Below are positions 24,779-33,168 of a stretch of DNA of 64,000 nt, piece after piece. The notes under the pieces were generated by a model. That model made no database searches. It had not been told where the DNA came from and was given only the letters and a program-made list of their open reading frames with translations. Each line of letters begins with the position of its first letter. Positions within the stretch are counted from its first letter, which is position 1. Made by a program: the position numbers and the translations under genes. The stretch comes from Streptomyces xanthochromogenes (GTDB lineage Bacteria; Actinomycetota; Actinomycetes; Streptomycetales; Streptomycetaceae). The stretch is from NCBI RefSeq assembly GCF_014650455.1, contig NZ_BMUZ01000006.1, forward strand, positions 124,001 through 188,000, in the 5' to 3' direction.

Positions 24779-25578
24779 CCGGCCACCTTCACGGTGGTGG
24801 TGGCGCCCCACAGGGCGAGCGAGAGGAAGAAGTCGGTGACGGCGATCAGCACGATGGCGTTGCGGACCGAGCGGCCCACCGCGACCCCCACTCCGGCCGG
24901 GCCGCCGGTGGCGCGGAAGCCGTAGTAGCAGTGGGCCAGGATCACCATCACGCTGAAGATGAGCACCTTGAGCACGGAGAGCAGCACGTCGGTCGGCGAG
25001 AGGAACAGATTGAAGTAGTGGTCGAAGGTGCCGCGTGACTGCCCCTTGAAGACGACCGTGGTGAGCCGGGACGCGAAGTAGGAGCTGAGCAGTCCGATCG
25101 CGTACAGCGGGATGATCGCGACGACTCCGGCGATGATGCGGGTGGTGACGAGGTAGGGCAGGCTGCGGATGCCCATGCCTTCGAGGGCGTCGATCTCCTC
25201 GTTGATGCGCATCGCGCCGAGCTGGGCGGTGAAGCCGGCGCCCACCGTGGCGGACAGTGCGAGCCCGGCGACCAGCGGCGCGATCTCGCGGGTGTTGAAG
25301 TAGGCGGAGACGAAGCCGGTGAAGGCCGCGGTGCCGATCTGGTTCAGGGCGGCGTAGCCCTGGAGGCCGACCACCGTGCCGGTGAACAGGGTCATGGCGA
25401 TCATCACGCCGATGGTGCCGCCGATGACGCCGAGTCCGCCGCTGCCGAAGGCGACCTCGGCGAGCAGGCGCTGCACCTCCTTGAGGTATCGCCGCAGGGT
25501 GCGGGGAATCCAGAGCAACGCCCTGACGTAGAAGGCGAGTTGGTCACCGGAGCGGTCCAGGATGCTGAAGAGGGCCAT
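24775..25578 (-). CDS. yrbEB: YrbE/MlaE-family ABC permease, YrbEB
   Basis: 267 residues, about five membrane helices. MlaE hallmarks: the amphipathic N-terminus, GTAAFTGFVSAYFNTREIAPLVAGLALSATVGAGFTAQLG and INEEIDALEGMGI (the EExDAL coupling motif, about residues 126-138). It forms the inner-membrane channel together with YrbEA and is powered by the MceG ATPase. It starts 3 bp after the yrbEA stop. Confidence 0.93.
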   Translation of the reverse strand: MALFSILDRSGDQLAFYVRALLWIPRTLRRYLKEVQRLLAEVAFGSGGLGVIGGTIGVMIAMTLFTGTVVGLQGYAALNQIGTAAFTGFVSAYFNTREIAPLVAGLALSATVGAGFTAQLGAMRINEEIDALEGMGIRSLPYLVTTRIIAGVVAIIPLYAIGLLSSYFASRLTTVVFKGQSRGTFDHYFNLFLSPTDVLLSVLKVLIFSVMVILAHCYYGFRATGGPAGVGVAVGRSVRNAIVLIAVTDFFLSLALWGATTTVKVAG

Positions 25579-25581
25579 CGG

Positions 25582-26418
25582 TCAGCCGCCCTTCGGGGGG
25601 ACGATCTGGAGGTAGATCCCGGTGAGCACCATGTTCACGAAGAACAGCAGCAGGAAGGTGATGACCACGGACTGGTTGACCGCGTCGCCGACGCCCTTGG
25701 GCCCGCCGCGCGGGTTGAGCCCGCGGTAGGCGGCGACGATCCCGGCGATGAACCCGAAGATCAACGCCTTGATCTCGCTGACGTACAGGTCGGGCAGCTG
25801 GGCGAGCGCGGAGAAGCTGGAGAGATAGGCGCCCGGGGTGCCGCCCTGCAGGATGACATTGAAGAAGTAGCCGCCGAGGGTGCCGACGACGGACACCATT
25901 CCGTTGAGCAGTACGGCGACGAACATGGTCGCCAACACACGGGGAACGACGAGGCGTTGGACGGGCGAGACGCCCATGACCTCCATGGCGTCCAGCTCTT
26001 CGCGGATCGTGCGCGAGCCCAGGTCGGCGCAGATCGCGGAGCCGCCGGCGCCCGCGATGAGCAGCGCCACGATCAGCGGGCTGGCCTGCTGGATGACGGC
26101 CAGGACGCTGGCGCCGCCGGTGAAGGACTGGGCGCCGAGCTGCTGGGTCAGCGAGCCGACCTGGAGGGCGATGACCGCGCCGAAGGGGATGGAGACGAGA
26201 GCCGCGGGCAGGATGGTGACGCTGGCGATGAACCAGAACTGCTCGATGAACTCGCGCAGTTGGAAGGGCCGCTTGAAGACGGCCCGGGTGACGGCGGCGG
26301 CCAGCGCGAAGAGCCGGCCGGTCTGGCGGAACGCTCCGAGTCCGGGGATCTGGCGGCGCGGCGGCCGGTCCGGGCGGGGCGGGGCGGGCGCCGGGTTCCT
26401 CTCGGCCTCCATGGTCAC
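25582..26418 (-). CDS. yrbEA: YrbE/MlaE-family ABC permease, YrbEA
   Basis: 278 residues with the same fold as YrbEB: AGAGGSAICADLGSRTIREELDAMEVMGVSPVQRLVVPRVLA carries the coupling motif (about residues 123-164). GTG at 26418 overlaps the ATPase stop (GTGA) and has GGAGG 7 bases upstream; an ATG two codons later is the alternative. A Pro-rich cytoplasmic N-terminus of about 25 residues precedes the membrane part. Confidence 0.93.
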   Translation of the reverse strand: MTMEAERNPAPAPPRPDRPPRRQIPGLGAFRQTGRLFALAAAVTRAVFKRPFQLREFIEQFWFIASVTILPAALVSIPFGAVIALQVGSLTQQLGAQSFTGGASVLAVIQQASPLIVALLIAGAGGSAICADLGSRTIREELDAMEVMGVSPVQRLVVPRVLATMFVAVLLNGMVSVVGTLGGYFFNVILQGGTPGAYLSSFSALAQLPDLYVSEIKALIFGFIAGIVAAYRGLNPRGGPKGVGDAVNQSVVITFLLLFFVNMVLTGIYLQIVPPKGG

Positions 26419-27401
26419 GGCGTCGCCTCCTGGGCCGGGGCCATGCCGTTCTCCACGGCGCGGCGGGCGGCGGGCGGCAGCTCGTCGAGCATGCCCATCA
26501 CGCGCAGCTTGCGGCGCAGCACCGCCTGGCGGGCGGGCAGTCCGGGCGAGGGCTCCAGCTGCGGCACGATGCGGCGGGGCGGTGAACCGGCCGTACTGGG
26601 CGCCGAGTTGAGCTGTTCCTTCGCGAGGGTGGCGGCGTCCTTCTCCTCGGACATTCCGATGGGGCCCTCGCGGCGCCCGCTGAGGAACTGCGCGACGACC
26701 GGCTCCTCGCTGGTCAGGAGCACCTCGCGCGGGCCGAACGTGACGAGGTTGCGACGGAAGAGCATGCCCATGTTGTCGGGGACGGTCGCCGCGATGTCGA
26801 GGTTGTGGGTGACGATCAGCATCGTCGCGTCGATCTGCGCGTTCAGGTCGATCAGGAGCTGGGAGATGAAGGCGGTGCGCACGGGGTCGAGGCCCGAGTC
26901 CGGCTCGTCGCAGAGGATGATCTGCGGGTCGAGGACCAGCGCCCGGGCGAGCCCGGCGCGCTTGCGCATGCCGCCGGAGATCTCCCCGGGCAGCTTCTCC
27001 TCGGCGCCGAGGAGCCCGACCATGTCGACCCGCTCCATGACGATGCGACGGATCTCCGACTCCTTCTTGCGCGTGTGCTCGCGCAGCGGGAAGGCGATGT
27101 TGTCGAAAAGGGACATCGAGCCGAAGAGCGCGCCGTCCTGGAACATGAGGCCGAAGAGTTTCCGGGTCTCGTAGATGTCCCGTTCGGGGCTGCTCACCAT
27201 GTCGACGCCATTGATGAGGACCCGGCCGCGCTCGGGTTTGAGCAGCCCGATGAGCGACTTGAGGAAGACCGTCTTTCCGGTTCCGGAGGGGCCGAGCATG
27301 ACGCTGACTTCGCCCGCGGGCAGGGTGAGGGTGACGTCCTGCCAGATGTTCTGCTTGCCGAAGGACTTGGTCAGACCTTCGACCACGACTTCAATTCCCA
27401 T
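26415..27401 (-). CDS. mceG: MceG/Mkl-type ABC ATPase of the Mce system
   Basis: About 328 residues from ATG 27401 (GGAGGT upstream); the longer frame to 27638 has no coding character. Walker A LGPSGTGKT (about residue 38), signature EISGGMRKRAGLARAL, Walker B IILCDEPDSGLDP, switch His in IVTHN. The SGGM-R-K-R-A signature is typical of MlaF/MceG ATPases. A C-terminal extension of about 80 residues (after VVAQFLSGRREGPIG) is the usual actinobacterial addition. First gene of the operon; unlike in mycobacteria, it is encoded with its permeases here. Confidence 0.93.
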   Translation of the reverse strand: MGIEVVVEGLTKSFGKQNIWQDVTLTLPAGEVSVMLGPSGTGKTVFLKSLIGLLKPERGRVLINGVDMVSSPERDIYETRKLFGLMFQDGALFGSMSLFDNIAFPLREHTRKKESEIRRIVMERVDMVGLLGAEEKLPGEISGGMRKRAGLARALVLDPQIILCDEPDSGLDPVRTAFISQLLIDLNAQIDATMLIVTHNLDIAATVPDNMGMLFRRNLVTFGPREVLLTSEEPVVAQFLSGRREGPIGMSEEKDAATLAKEQLNSAPSTAGSPPRRIVPQLEPSPGLPARQAVLRRKLRVMGMLDELPPAARRAVENGMAPAQEATP

Positions 27402-28183
27402 CCCACCTCCAGCAGGCACGTACGACGTGACACAAGGGCACCGAGGGGCGCACGGTAAGTTGCCGGGCGGCGCCGAAACAAGATCCCGGACGGCCGCATC
27501 GGCGAATTCCCTTTTCGTTGTCACTCGTTGATAAGTTCCGAAGCCGGCCGGACGGACGACTGCGCAGAATTGGAGCAGTAAGGCGGTGGTGCGTGCGGAA
27601 CGGGAGCGCCGCGGCCGGAGGGAGCGGAGCCGTGGCACCCCCGCCCCGGGGAGACCCCCGGGCCCGTCGACGGGGGCGGGCCGGGCATGTCGCCCGTGCG
27701 GCTCCCGGCCTTCGGGGGCGCGGCCGGGAGCGTGTACGCGAACGCTCCGGATGGCTTCTGAGCTGCCCGGACCGGCCGCACACCGGACGCTACGGCCCGG
27801 TAACCTCGCTCTGCAATACCAGTTCCAGAAGTTTCCGCGAGCCCGCGCCCGGCCGTCGCCAACTTGTCACCGACGCAGTACTTCATTCCCGGAACTTGTC
27901 ATGTGTTGAGGGGTTTCACCTGTCACCGGCCGACAGGGCACCGCTTATGGGGAGAGAACCGGGAACTTCGCCACGAATGACATGGCAATGGCATGGCCAT
28001 TGCGCACCAATCGACAAGAAAAACCGGCCGGTTGCTCATCGCGGGCACAAGGTAGGGCCTTGCCCGAGACAATCTTGCACGGCAGGATTGTGCGCCCATG
28101 TTTCTCGCAAGTAACGTCCGCCTCGTCACGGATCGTACGTGGCCGAATCCGTCCCCGTAGCTGGTGAAATCGGAGGCATTACT
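27402..28183. other. Intergenic region between the mce operon and the secreted-protein genes
   Basis: About 780 bases without a gene I can support. It must hold the mce promoter (leftward) and the promoter of the first secreted protein gene (rightward). Visible structures: a perfect 10-bp stem GCTCCCGGCC (27701-27710) with GGCCGGGAGC (27722-27731), possibly a terminator or insulator, and a pair of ACAATC/GATTGT half-sites (28069-28074 and 28086-28091) about 100 bp before the rightward gene. The last 250 bases are distinctly more AT-rich than the surroundings. Confidence 0.5.
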
Positions 28184-28816
28184 GTGCGAAACCCCCTCGG
28201 AAAGCTCGCGTTGGTGTCCGGCGCCGCGGCAGCCGCGTTCACCCTCGCCACCGCCCCCGCGATGGCCCTCGTGCCCACGAACTGGGTCGTCGGCCCCAGC
28301 TCGCCGGAGAACTTCACCGCCAAGTCCACCAACGTGGTGCTGTCCATCAACGGCATCGACATGACGTGCACGTACTCGGACGCCGCCGGCTCCCTCAAGA
28401 GCGCGACGGGCAACCCGGCCGCCGTCGGCACCATCAACCCCGTGCACTTCGGCAAGACCGGCGAGCCGTGCACCAGCTTCCTCGGCACCGTGAACACGGT
28501 CGCCAACACCCCGTGGACGCTGAACGTGACCAACTACACCGCGGCCACCGGCGTCTCGCAGGGCTACATCTCCGGCGTCAACGCCCGTGTCAGCGTGGCG
28601 ACTTGTGCCTTCACGGTGACCGGCACCGCGCACGGCACCTACACCAACTCCACGGGTGACCTGAAGGTCGCCGCCACTCCCACCGAGCTGACGGTCTCGG
28701 CGCCGACGGCCGGGTGCTCGGGCGTGGTGGCCACCGGCGACCACCCGTCCTTCAACGGCGACTACTACGCGGTGGTCACCGGCACCACCACCAAGCCCAC
28801 CATCGTCGGCTCGTAG
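28184..28816 (+). CDS. Secreted protein of unknown function
   Basis: About 210 residues. GTG at 28184 is set by GGAGG 7 bases upstream. Signal peptide: VRNPLGK, hydrophobic core LALVSGAAAAAFTLATAPAMA, cleavage after AMA. The mature part is Thr/Ser/Val-rich, probably all-beta, with four Cys (TCTYSD, EPCTS, ATCAF, AGCSG) that could form two disulfides. It faces away from the mce operon and is followed by a strong terminator. I do not recognise the family; secreted proteins of this look are common next to actinobacterial mce loci, which suggests but does not show a role in lipid or sterol handling. Confidence 0.8.
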   Translation: MRNPLGKLALVSGAAAAAFTLATAPAMALVPTNWVVGPSSPENFTAKSTNVVLSINGIDMTCTYSDAAGSLKSATGNPAAVGTINPVHFGKTGEPCTSFLGTVNTVANTPWTLNVTNYTAATGVSQGYISGVNARVSVATCAFTVTGTAHGTYTNSTGDLKVAATPTELTVSAPTAGCSGVVATGDHPSFNGDYYAVVTGTTTKPTIVGS

Positions 28817-28844
28817 CAGCGGCATGACACCTCGCTACGCCCCC

Positions 28845-28882
28845 GGACCGTCCGGCCCGACGCACGGCAGGCCGGACGGTCC
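28845..28882 (+). terminator. Hairpin terminator after the secreted protein gene
   Basis: A perfect 13-bp stem, GGACCGTCCGGCC (28845-28857) with GGCCGGACGGTCC (28870-28882), 12-nt loop, beginning 29 bases after the stop codon. Confidence 0.85.
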
Positions 28883-28946
28883 CCCAACGGCGGCGCATCT
28901 GCCGCCGGCCCCCTCCAGGAGCTGAGCCAGTGGAGCTGAACGCGAC

Positions 28947-30476
28947 GTGACCAGAACCCCGGTACCGGCCGGCCGGTGGCGGAGCGTGCGCAGCCGGGGT
29001 GCGGTGGCGGCGGCCACCGTGGTCCTGGCCGCGATCGTGCCCGGCGCCGATGTGGCCCTCGGCGACCAGCGCACCAGCGCCGAACTGGCCTACACCTGCG
29101 CGTTCCCGGCCGGGCCGCATCCGGTGAAGGTGCAGGTGGCGGCCAGGTTCCCGGCCCGGGCCGCGACGGGCGCCGCGATCCGGCCCGCCGAGGTGACGAC
29201 GTCGGTGACGCTGCCCGAGGCCGCCGTCGCCGAGCTCACCGGACTCCGTGCCGCCACGACCGGTGCCACCACCCGGCTCACCACCGAGGTGGCGCAGAAC
29301 GGCGCCGCGGCCCAGGCCCTCTGGCTGGGCACCGCACCCTCCGTGCCGCTCACTTCCCCGGGCGGCGCCGTGTTCCGTGCGACCGGCGACGTGCCGACCG
29401 TCACCGCCAACAGCCCCGGCGACCTCACCGTCACGGCGGCCGGGCTCACGCTCGAATTCCGCCCGGTCACCACCGAGGGCGGTGCCACCGACCCGGCCAC
29501 CCTCTCCGTGCCCTGCACGCCTGCCCCCGGTGCGAAGGGCCTGCTCGCCACCGTGCCGATCGGCACGGCATCCTCCTCGCCCGCCCCGACCCCCAGCACC
29601 TCCGCGACGGCCCCTGCCGCGGGTGGCGCGTCGCGCAGCACTCCTGAGAGCGCTCCCAGGATCGCCCCGCCCAAGGCAGCGGCCTCCCCGGCAGCCACCG
29701 CGCCCAAGTGCCAGGGCGACACCACCGACCCGCTCGCCCTGGCGGCGTACACCACCGGGTACTCCAACGTCACCAAGATGGGCAACGCCTCGCTCATCCC
29801 CGTCTTCTGCTCCAAGGTCGTCCAGGGGCCCAACCAGCTCAAGCGCATCGAGGTCCGACCCGGCGTCTTCGAACTGCATCTGCTCCAGAACTCGATGGGC
29901 CGGCTCGACTACCAGGGCCGTGCCCAGACCCCGCCGGGCCCGGCCACGTTCCTCACCTTCGGCTTCATGCCGACCACGGCCACCATGACCCTGGAGGCGA
30001 CCGGGCCGCTGTCCATCGAGTCGGACCTCAACAACACCGCGGGGCACGGGGAGACGTACATCAGGGCCCCCCTCGTGCTGCACATCTCCGACGTCAAGGT
30101 GAACGGGACCCCGCTGGACGTCGGCCCCAACTGCCGTACCACCGGGCCGGTTTACTCCACCGACCCCGACCCGGCCCGGAACACCAAGGACCACTTGGTC
30201 CTGCTCGGGGAGCTGAAGAAGGGCGCGGACACCGTCTGGCGCGGGTACTCGCTGTCCCGCGGCGGACCGCTCGACGGCTCGGTGACCATCCCGCCGTTCA
30301 CCGGCTGCGGGGTGGGCGAGGACCTCAGCCCGCTGTTCACCGCGTCGGTGTCCGGACCCGCCAACACGGTCAAGCAGAACCAGGGGGCGCCGTGCGCCTC
30401 CGGCATCGAGGACGACCCGGCGCAGCTGTGCACCGCCGACAAGCAGCCGACGACCATCCCGACACCCCTGCGCTGA
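28947..30476 (+). CDS. Large secreted protein, DUF6801-like N-terminal domain
   Basis: 509 residues, GTG start. Signal sequence with core GAVAAATVVLAAIVPGADVALG. Residues about 45-205 (LAYTCAFPAGPHPVKVQVAARFPA ... LSVPCTPAP) look like the DUF6801 beta-sandwich with two Cys; then a Ser/Pro/Ala linker (about 210-250) and a second, larger Cys-containing domain (KCQGDTTDPLALAAYTTGYSNVTKM onward) that includes GFMPTTATMTLEATGPLSI and CRTTGP. Function unknown. It lies between two other secreted protein genes and may work with them or with the mce system. Confidence 0.8.
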   Translation: MTRTPVPAGRWRSVRSRGAVAAATVVLAAIVPGADVALGDQRTSAELAYTCAFPAGPHPVKVQVAARFPARAATGAAIRPAEVTTSVTLPEAAVAELTGLRAATTGATTRLTTEVAQNGAAAQALWLGTAPSVPLTSPGGAVFRATGDVPTVTANSPGDLTVTAAGLTLEFRPVTTEGGATDPATLSVPCTPAPGAKGLLATVPIGTASSSPAPTPSTSATAPAAGGASRSTPESAPRIAPPKAAASPAATAPKCQGDTTDPLALAAYTTGYSNVTKMGNASLIPVFCSKVVQGPNQLKRIEVRPGVFELHLLQNSMGRLDYQGRAQTPPGPATFLTFGFMPTTATMTLEATGPLSIESDLNNTAGHGETYIRAPLVLHISDVKVNGTPLDVGPNCRTTGPVYSTDPDPARNTKDHLVLLGELKKGADTVWRGYSLSRGGPLDGSVTIPPFTGCGVGEDLSPLFTASVSGPANTVKQNQGAPCASGIEDDPAQLCTADKQPTTIPTPLR

Positions 30477-30622
30477 GCACCGCCCGCCCCGCGCTCCCCG
30501 CTCCCCGGGGTGCCGAACCACGTTCAGATCCAGCCAACTCGCCCACCGCGCACGGCCGTTACCGCACCGCCCACCTACGTACAGGACGTCATGAGTCAAG
30601 ACGTCCGAGAGGGGACGACCCG

Positions 30623-31570
30623 ATGAGACCCGCATCCGCCCGCCTGCGAGCCGGACTCCTTGCCACCTGCACCGCCCTGGCCGCTCTCGCGACGATCGGC
30701 CCGGCCTCGGCCGACGCCGCCTCCACCGCCCGGCTCGCGGGCGACTGGGCCCCGTTCAGCCGCTGCCCGGTGGACGACCCGGCCATGCTGGCGGCCGACG
30801 GCCGCACCGACATCGTGCAGTGCATCGCCTCCCACTCGGCGAGCGGCACCATCAAGCTCGGCAACACCAATGTCATCACCGGCGCCAGCGACCTCCAGGT
30901 CGGAGTGGTGCAGCACTCCGACGGCACGAACAGCCTGGTCGCACCGGCCGGCGGCGCACTGATCGCCGACTCGGCCGACATACCGGGCGGGCTGCTCGGC
31001 CTGATGTGCCCGAACGACGTCCCCGTGATCGGCGACATCTGCCGGCAGATCACCAACGGCACCCTCAACCGGGTCACCGCGACCGTCGAATCGGCCGGGA
31101 CGCCCACGGCCTTCAACCTCACCGCGGGTGCCACCTCGGGCCAGCCGATCATCTCGATCCCGATCCGCATCCACCTCCAGAACCCGTTCCTCGGCAACTC
31201 CTGCTACATCGGCTCCGCCGCCCACCCCATCGTGCTGCGCCCGCAGAACGTCACGGCACCCACGCTCGGCATCCAGCGCTTCGACGGCAACGGCACACCC
31301 AACACCGCCGGTGACATGAATCGGCTGAGCCTCGTCAACGCGAGCCAGACGGACACCACGTTCGCGGTGCCGGGTGCAAGCGGTTGCGGCCTTGCCGGAC
31401 TGCTCGACTGGGCGGTGAACCTGAAGACCGGACTGCCCTCGGCGGCCGGCAAGAACAGCGTCGTGCTCAACAGCGCGTCGACCTATCTGGCCGGTCTGCA
31501 CGCCCCCGGTACGGTCGTCCCGGACAACGGCAAGCTGCTCTCCCAGTACTGGCATTCGGCGGCCCAGTAG
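30623..31570 (+). CDS. Secreted protein of unknown function
   Basis: 315 residues. ATG at 30623 with GAGGGG upstream. Signal peptide RLRAGLLATCTALAALATIGPASADA. The mature protein has paired Cys (SRCPVDD, IVQCIAS, LMCPNDVPVIGDICRQ, NSCYIGS, SGCGLAG) and no recognised catalytic motif; the pattern 'FSRCPVDDPAMLAADG...CIASHSASGTIKLGN' recurs, by memory, in actinobacterial proteins near mce loci. Probably the third member of a secreted set with the two genes upstream. A hairpin follows. Confidence 0.78.
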   Translation: MRPASARLRAGLLATCTALAALATIGPASADAASTARLAGDWAPFSRCPVDDPAMLAADGRTDIVQCIASHSASGTIKLGNTNVITGASDLQVGVVQHSDGTNSLVAPAGGALIADSADIPGGLLGLMCPNDVPVIGDICRQITNGTLNRVTATVESAGTPTAFNLTAGATSGQPIISIPIRIHLQNPFLGNSCYIGSAAHPIVLRPQNVTAPTLGIQRFDGNGTPNTAGDMNRLSLVNASQTDTTFAVPGASGCGLAGLLDWAVNLKTGLPSAAGKNSVVLNSASTYLAGLHAPGTVVPDNGKLLSQYWHSAAQ

Positions 31571-31590
31571 CCCCGGGGCGGTCCCGGCCG

Positions 31591-31619
31591 ACGGCCCGTC
31601 CACGCCCGGGGCGGGCCGT
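31591..31619 (+). terminator. Hairpin after the third secreted protein gene
   Basis: ACGGCCCG (31591-31598) and CGGGCCGT (31612-31619), an 8-bp perfect stem about 20 bases after the stop codon. Confidence 0.55.
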
Positions 31620-31794
31620 ACCGGATTCGGCCGACAACCGATGCAGGCTGAATCGAACGCTGCCTCAAGTGTTGTCCAGGACATGAGAGTTGTTCTAGGT
31701 TCAGCAGTCCGCGAAAGGTACGCACCTGTCGGCCGGTGGGAGCGCTTTCTCCATCGGCTCTCCCCACCGGGCGCCGTAGTGCAAGGGGAGTGAG

Positions 31795-33003
31795 ATGCCC
31801 ACAGCCGCGCAATCACCGGACACCCAGGAGCCGTTGGGACCGCTCCCCCAGGAGTTCGCCGCGATCATGCGACCCGAACTCCCGGGCCTGCTCAAGGAGA
31901 TCGGCACGGAGATCACCCGCGCCTACCCGGAATACGCCCGACTGCTGGAGGGCCCCTACGGCGAGGCGATCCGGGTCGGCGTGGAGCAGAACCTCAGCGT
32001 CTTCGTCGACCAGGTGGCGTCCCCCAGCGCCCCCTCCGCGCTCCGCGACGAGATGTGCCGCCGCTTCGGCCGGTTCGAGGCGTACGAGGGCCGGAGCCTG
32101 GACACCCTGCAGGGCGCCTACCGCCTCGGCGCCCGGGTGGCGCTGCGCCGGGCCAAGAAGATCGGCCGGCGCTACAATCTCTCCCCCGCCCTGATGCTCA
32201 GCTTCGCCGACGCCCTGTTCACCTATGTCGAGGAGCTGGAAGCGCTCTCACGCGAGGGCTATCTGGAAGTCACGTCGTTCTCCGGGGAGCGCTCGGACGC
32301 GCTGCGAAGACGGTTACTCCACCTGATCCTGGCCGGCTCCCCGGTACCGCGCGCGGCGATCGCGGAGCTGGCGGACCGGGCCCACTGGCCCCTGCCCGAA
32401 CGCGTCACCCTGGTCGCGCTGCGCTCCGGAGCGGGCCTGACCCGTGCGGCCCTGGACAACGATGTCCTGGCCGATCCCGGCGAGCCGCTGCCGCACCTGC
32501 TGATCCCCGGCCCCGTAGACGAAGTACGAAGACGGATGCTGGACGCGGCCCTGCACGGCTCCTGGGCGGCGGTCGGCCTCGAAGTGCCCATCGGCGATGC
32601 GTCCGATTCCCTGCGCTGGGCCCGCCAGGTCCTCGAACTCGCCGCGTCCGGGGTCATCGACAGCGACTCGGGGACGCTGTACTGCGAGGACCATCTCGTC
32701 ACCCTCTGGCTGCGCTCCGACCCCGCCCTCCTCGAACACCTGGGCCGCCGCGAGCTCGCACCGCTCGACGCGCTCACCCCCGGCCGGCGCGACCGGCTCA
32801 TCGAAACCCTGCGGACCTGGCTGGCGACCCGGGGCACCGCCGCCCACATGGGCGAGATCCTCGACGTGCACCCGCAGACCGTGCGCTACCGGATGCGGAC
32901 CCTGGAGTCCATCTTCGGCGACCGGCTCACCGATCCCGAACACCGGTTCGCCACCGAACTAGTGCTACGCGCAAGGGACCTCGGACACCGGGAACAGCTC
33001 TGA
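31795..33003 (+). CDS. PucR-type transcriptional regulator
   Basis: 402 residues. ATG with GGGGAG ribosome binding site. The N-terminal helical half (RPELPGLLKEIGTEITRAYPEYARLL ... ALMLSFADALFTYVEELEALSREGY) resembles the RsbT co-antagonist / PucR N-terminal domain; the middle is a GGDEF-like CdaR fold; the C-terminus has the PucR helix-turn-helix: LRTWLATRGTAAHMGEILDVHPQTVRYRMRTLESIFGDRL (about residues 340-380). It is the first gene after the secreted proteins and may control them or the mce operon. A GGGAGCGCTTTC palindrome lies 46 bp upstream of the start (31738-31749). Confidence 0.85.
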   Translation: MPTAAQSPDTQEPLGPLPQEFAAIMRPELPGLLKEIGTEITRAYPEYARLLEGPYGEAIRVGVEQNLSVFVDQVASPSAPSALRDEMCRRFGRFEAYEGRSLDTLQGAYRLGARVALRRAKKIGRRYNLSPALMLSFADALFTYVEELEALSREGYLEVTSFSGERSDALRRRLLHLILAGSPVPRAAIAELADRAHWPLPERVTLVALRSGAGLTRAALDNDVLADPGEPLPHLLIPGPVDEVRRRMLDAALHGSWAAVGLEVPIGDASDSLRWARQVLELAASGVIDSDSGTLYCEDHLVTLWLRSDPALLEHLGRRELAPLDALTPGRRDRLIETLRTWLATRGTAAHMGEILDVHPQTVRYRMRTLESIFGDRLTDPEHRFATELVLRARDLGHREQL

Positions 33004-33168
33004 ACTTGCCCCGATCGGCGCCATAATCATCCGAATCACTTCGAAAACAACGGATAAATATCGTCAAGTCCCAAGGCCGGAGCGAACCCGCCGCTGGATA
33101 TGCCCGTCTGAGTGGGCGGATGTCCGAAGGATGTCCGTACCACCCGCACTACGCCAGAGGCATGCCGT

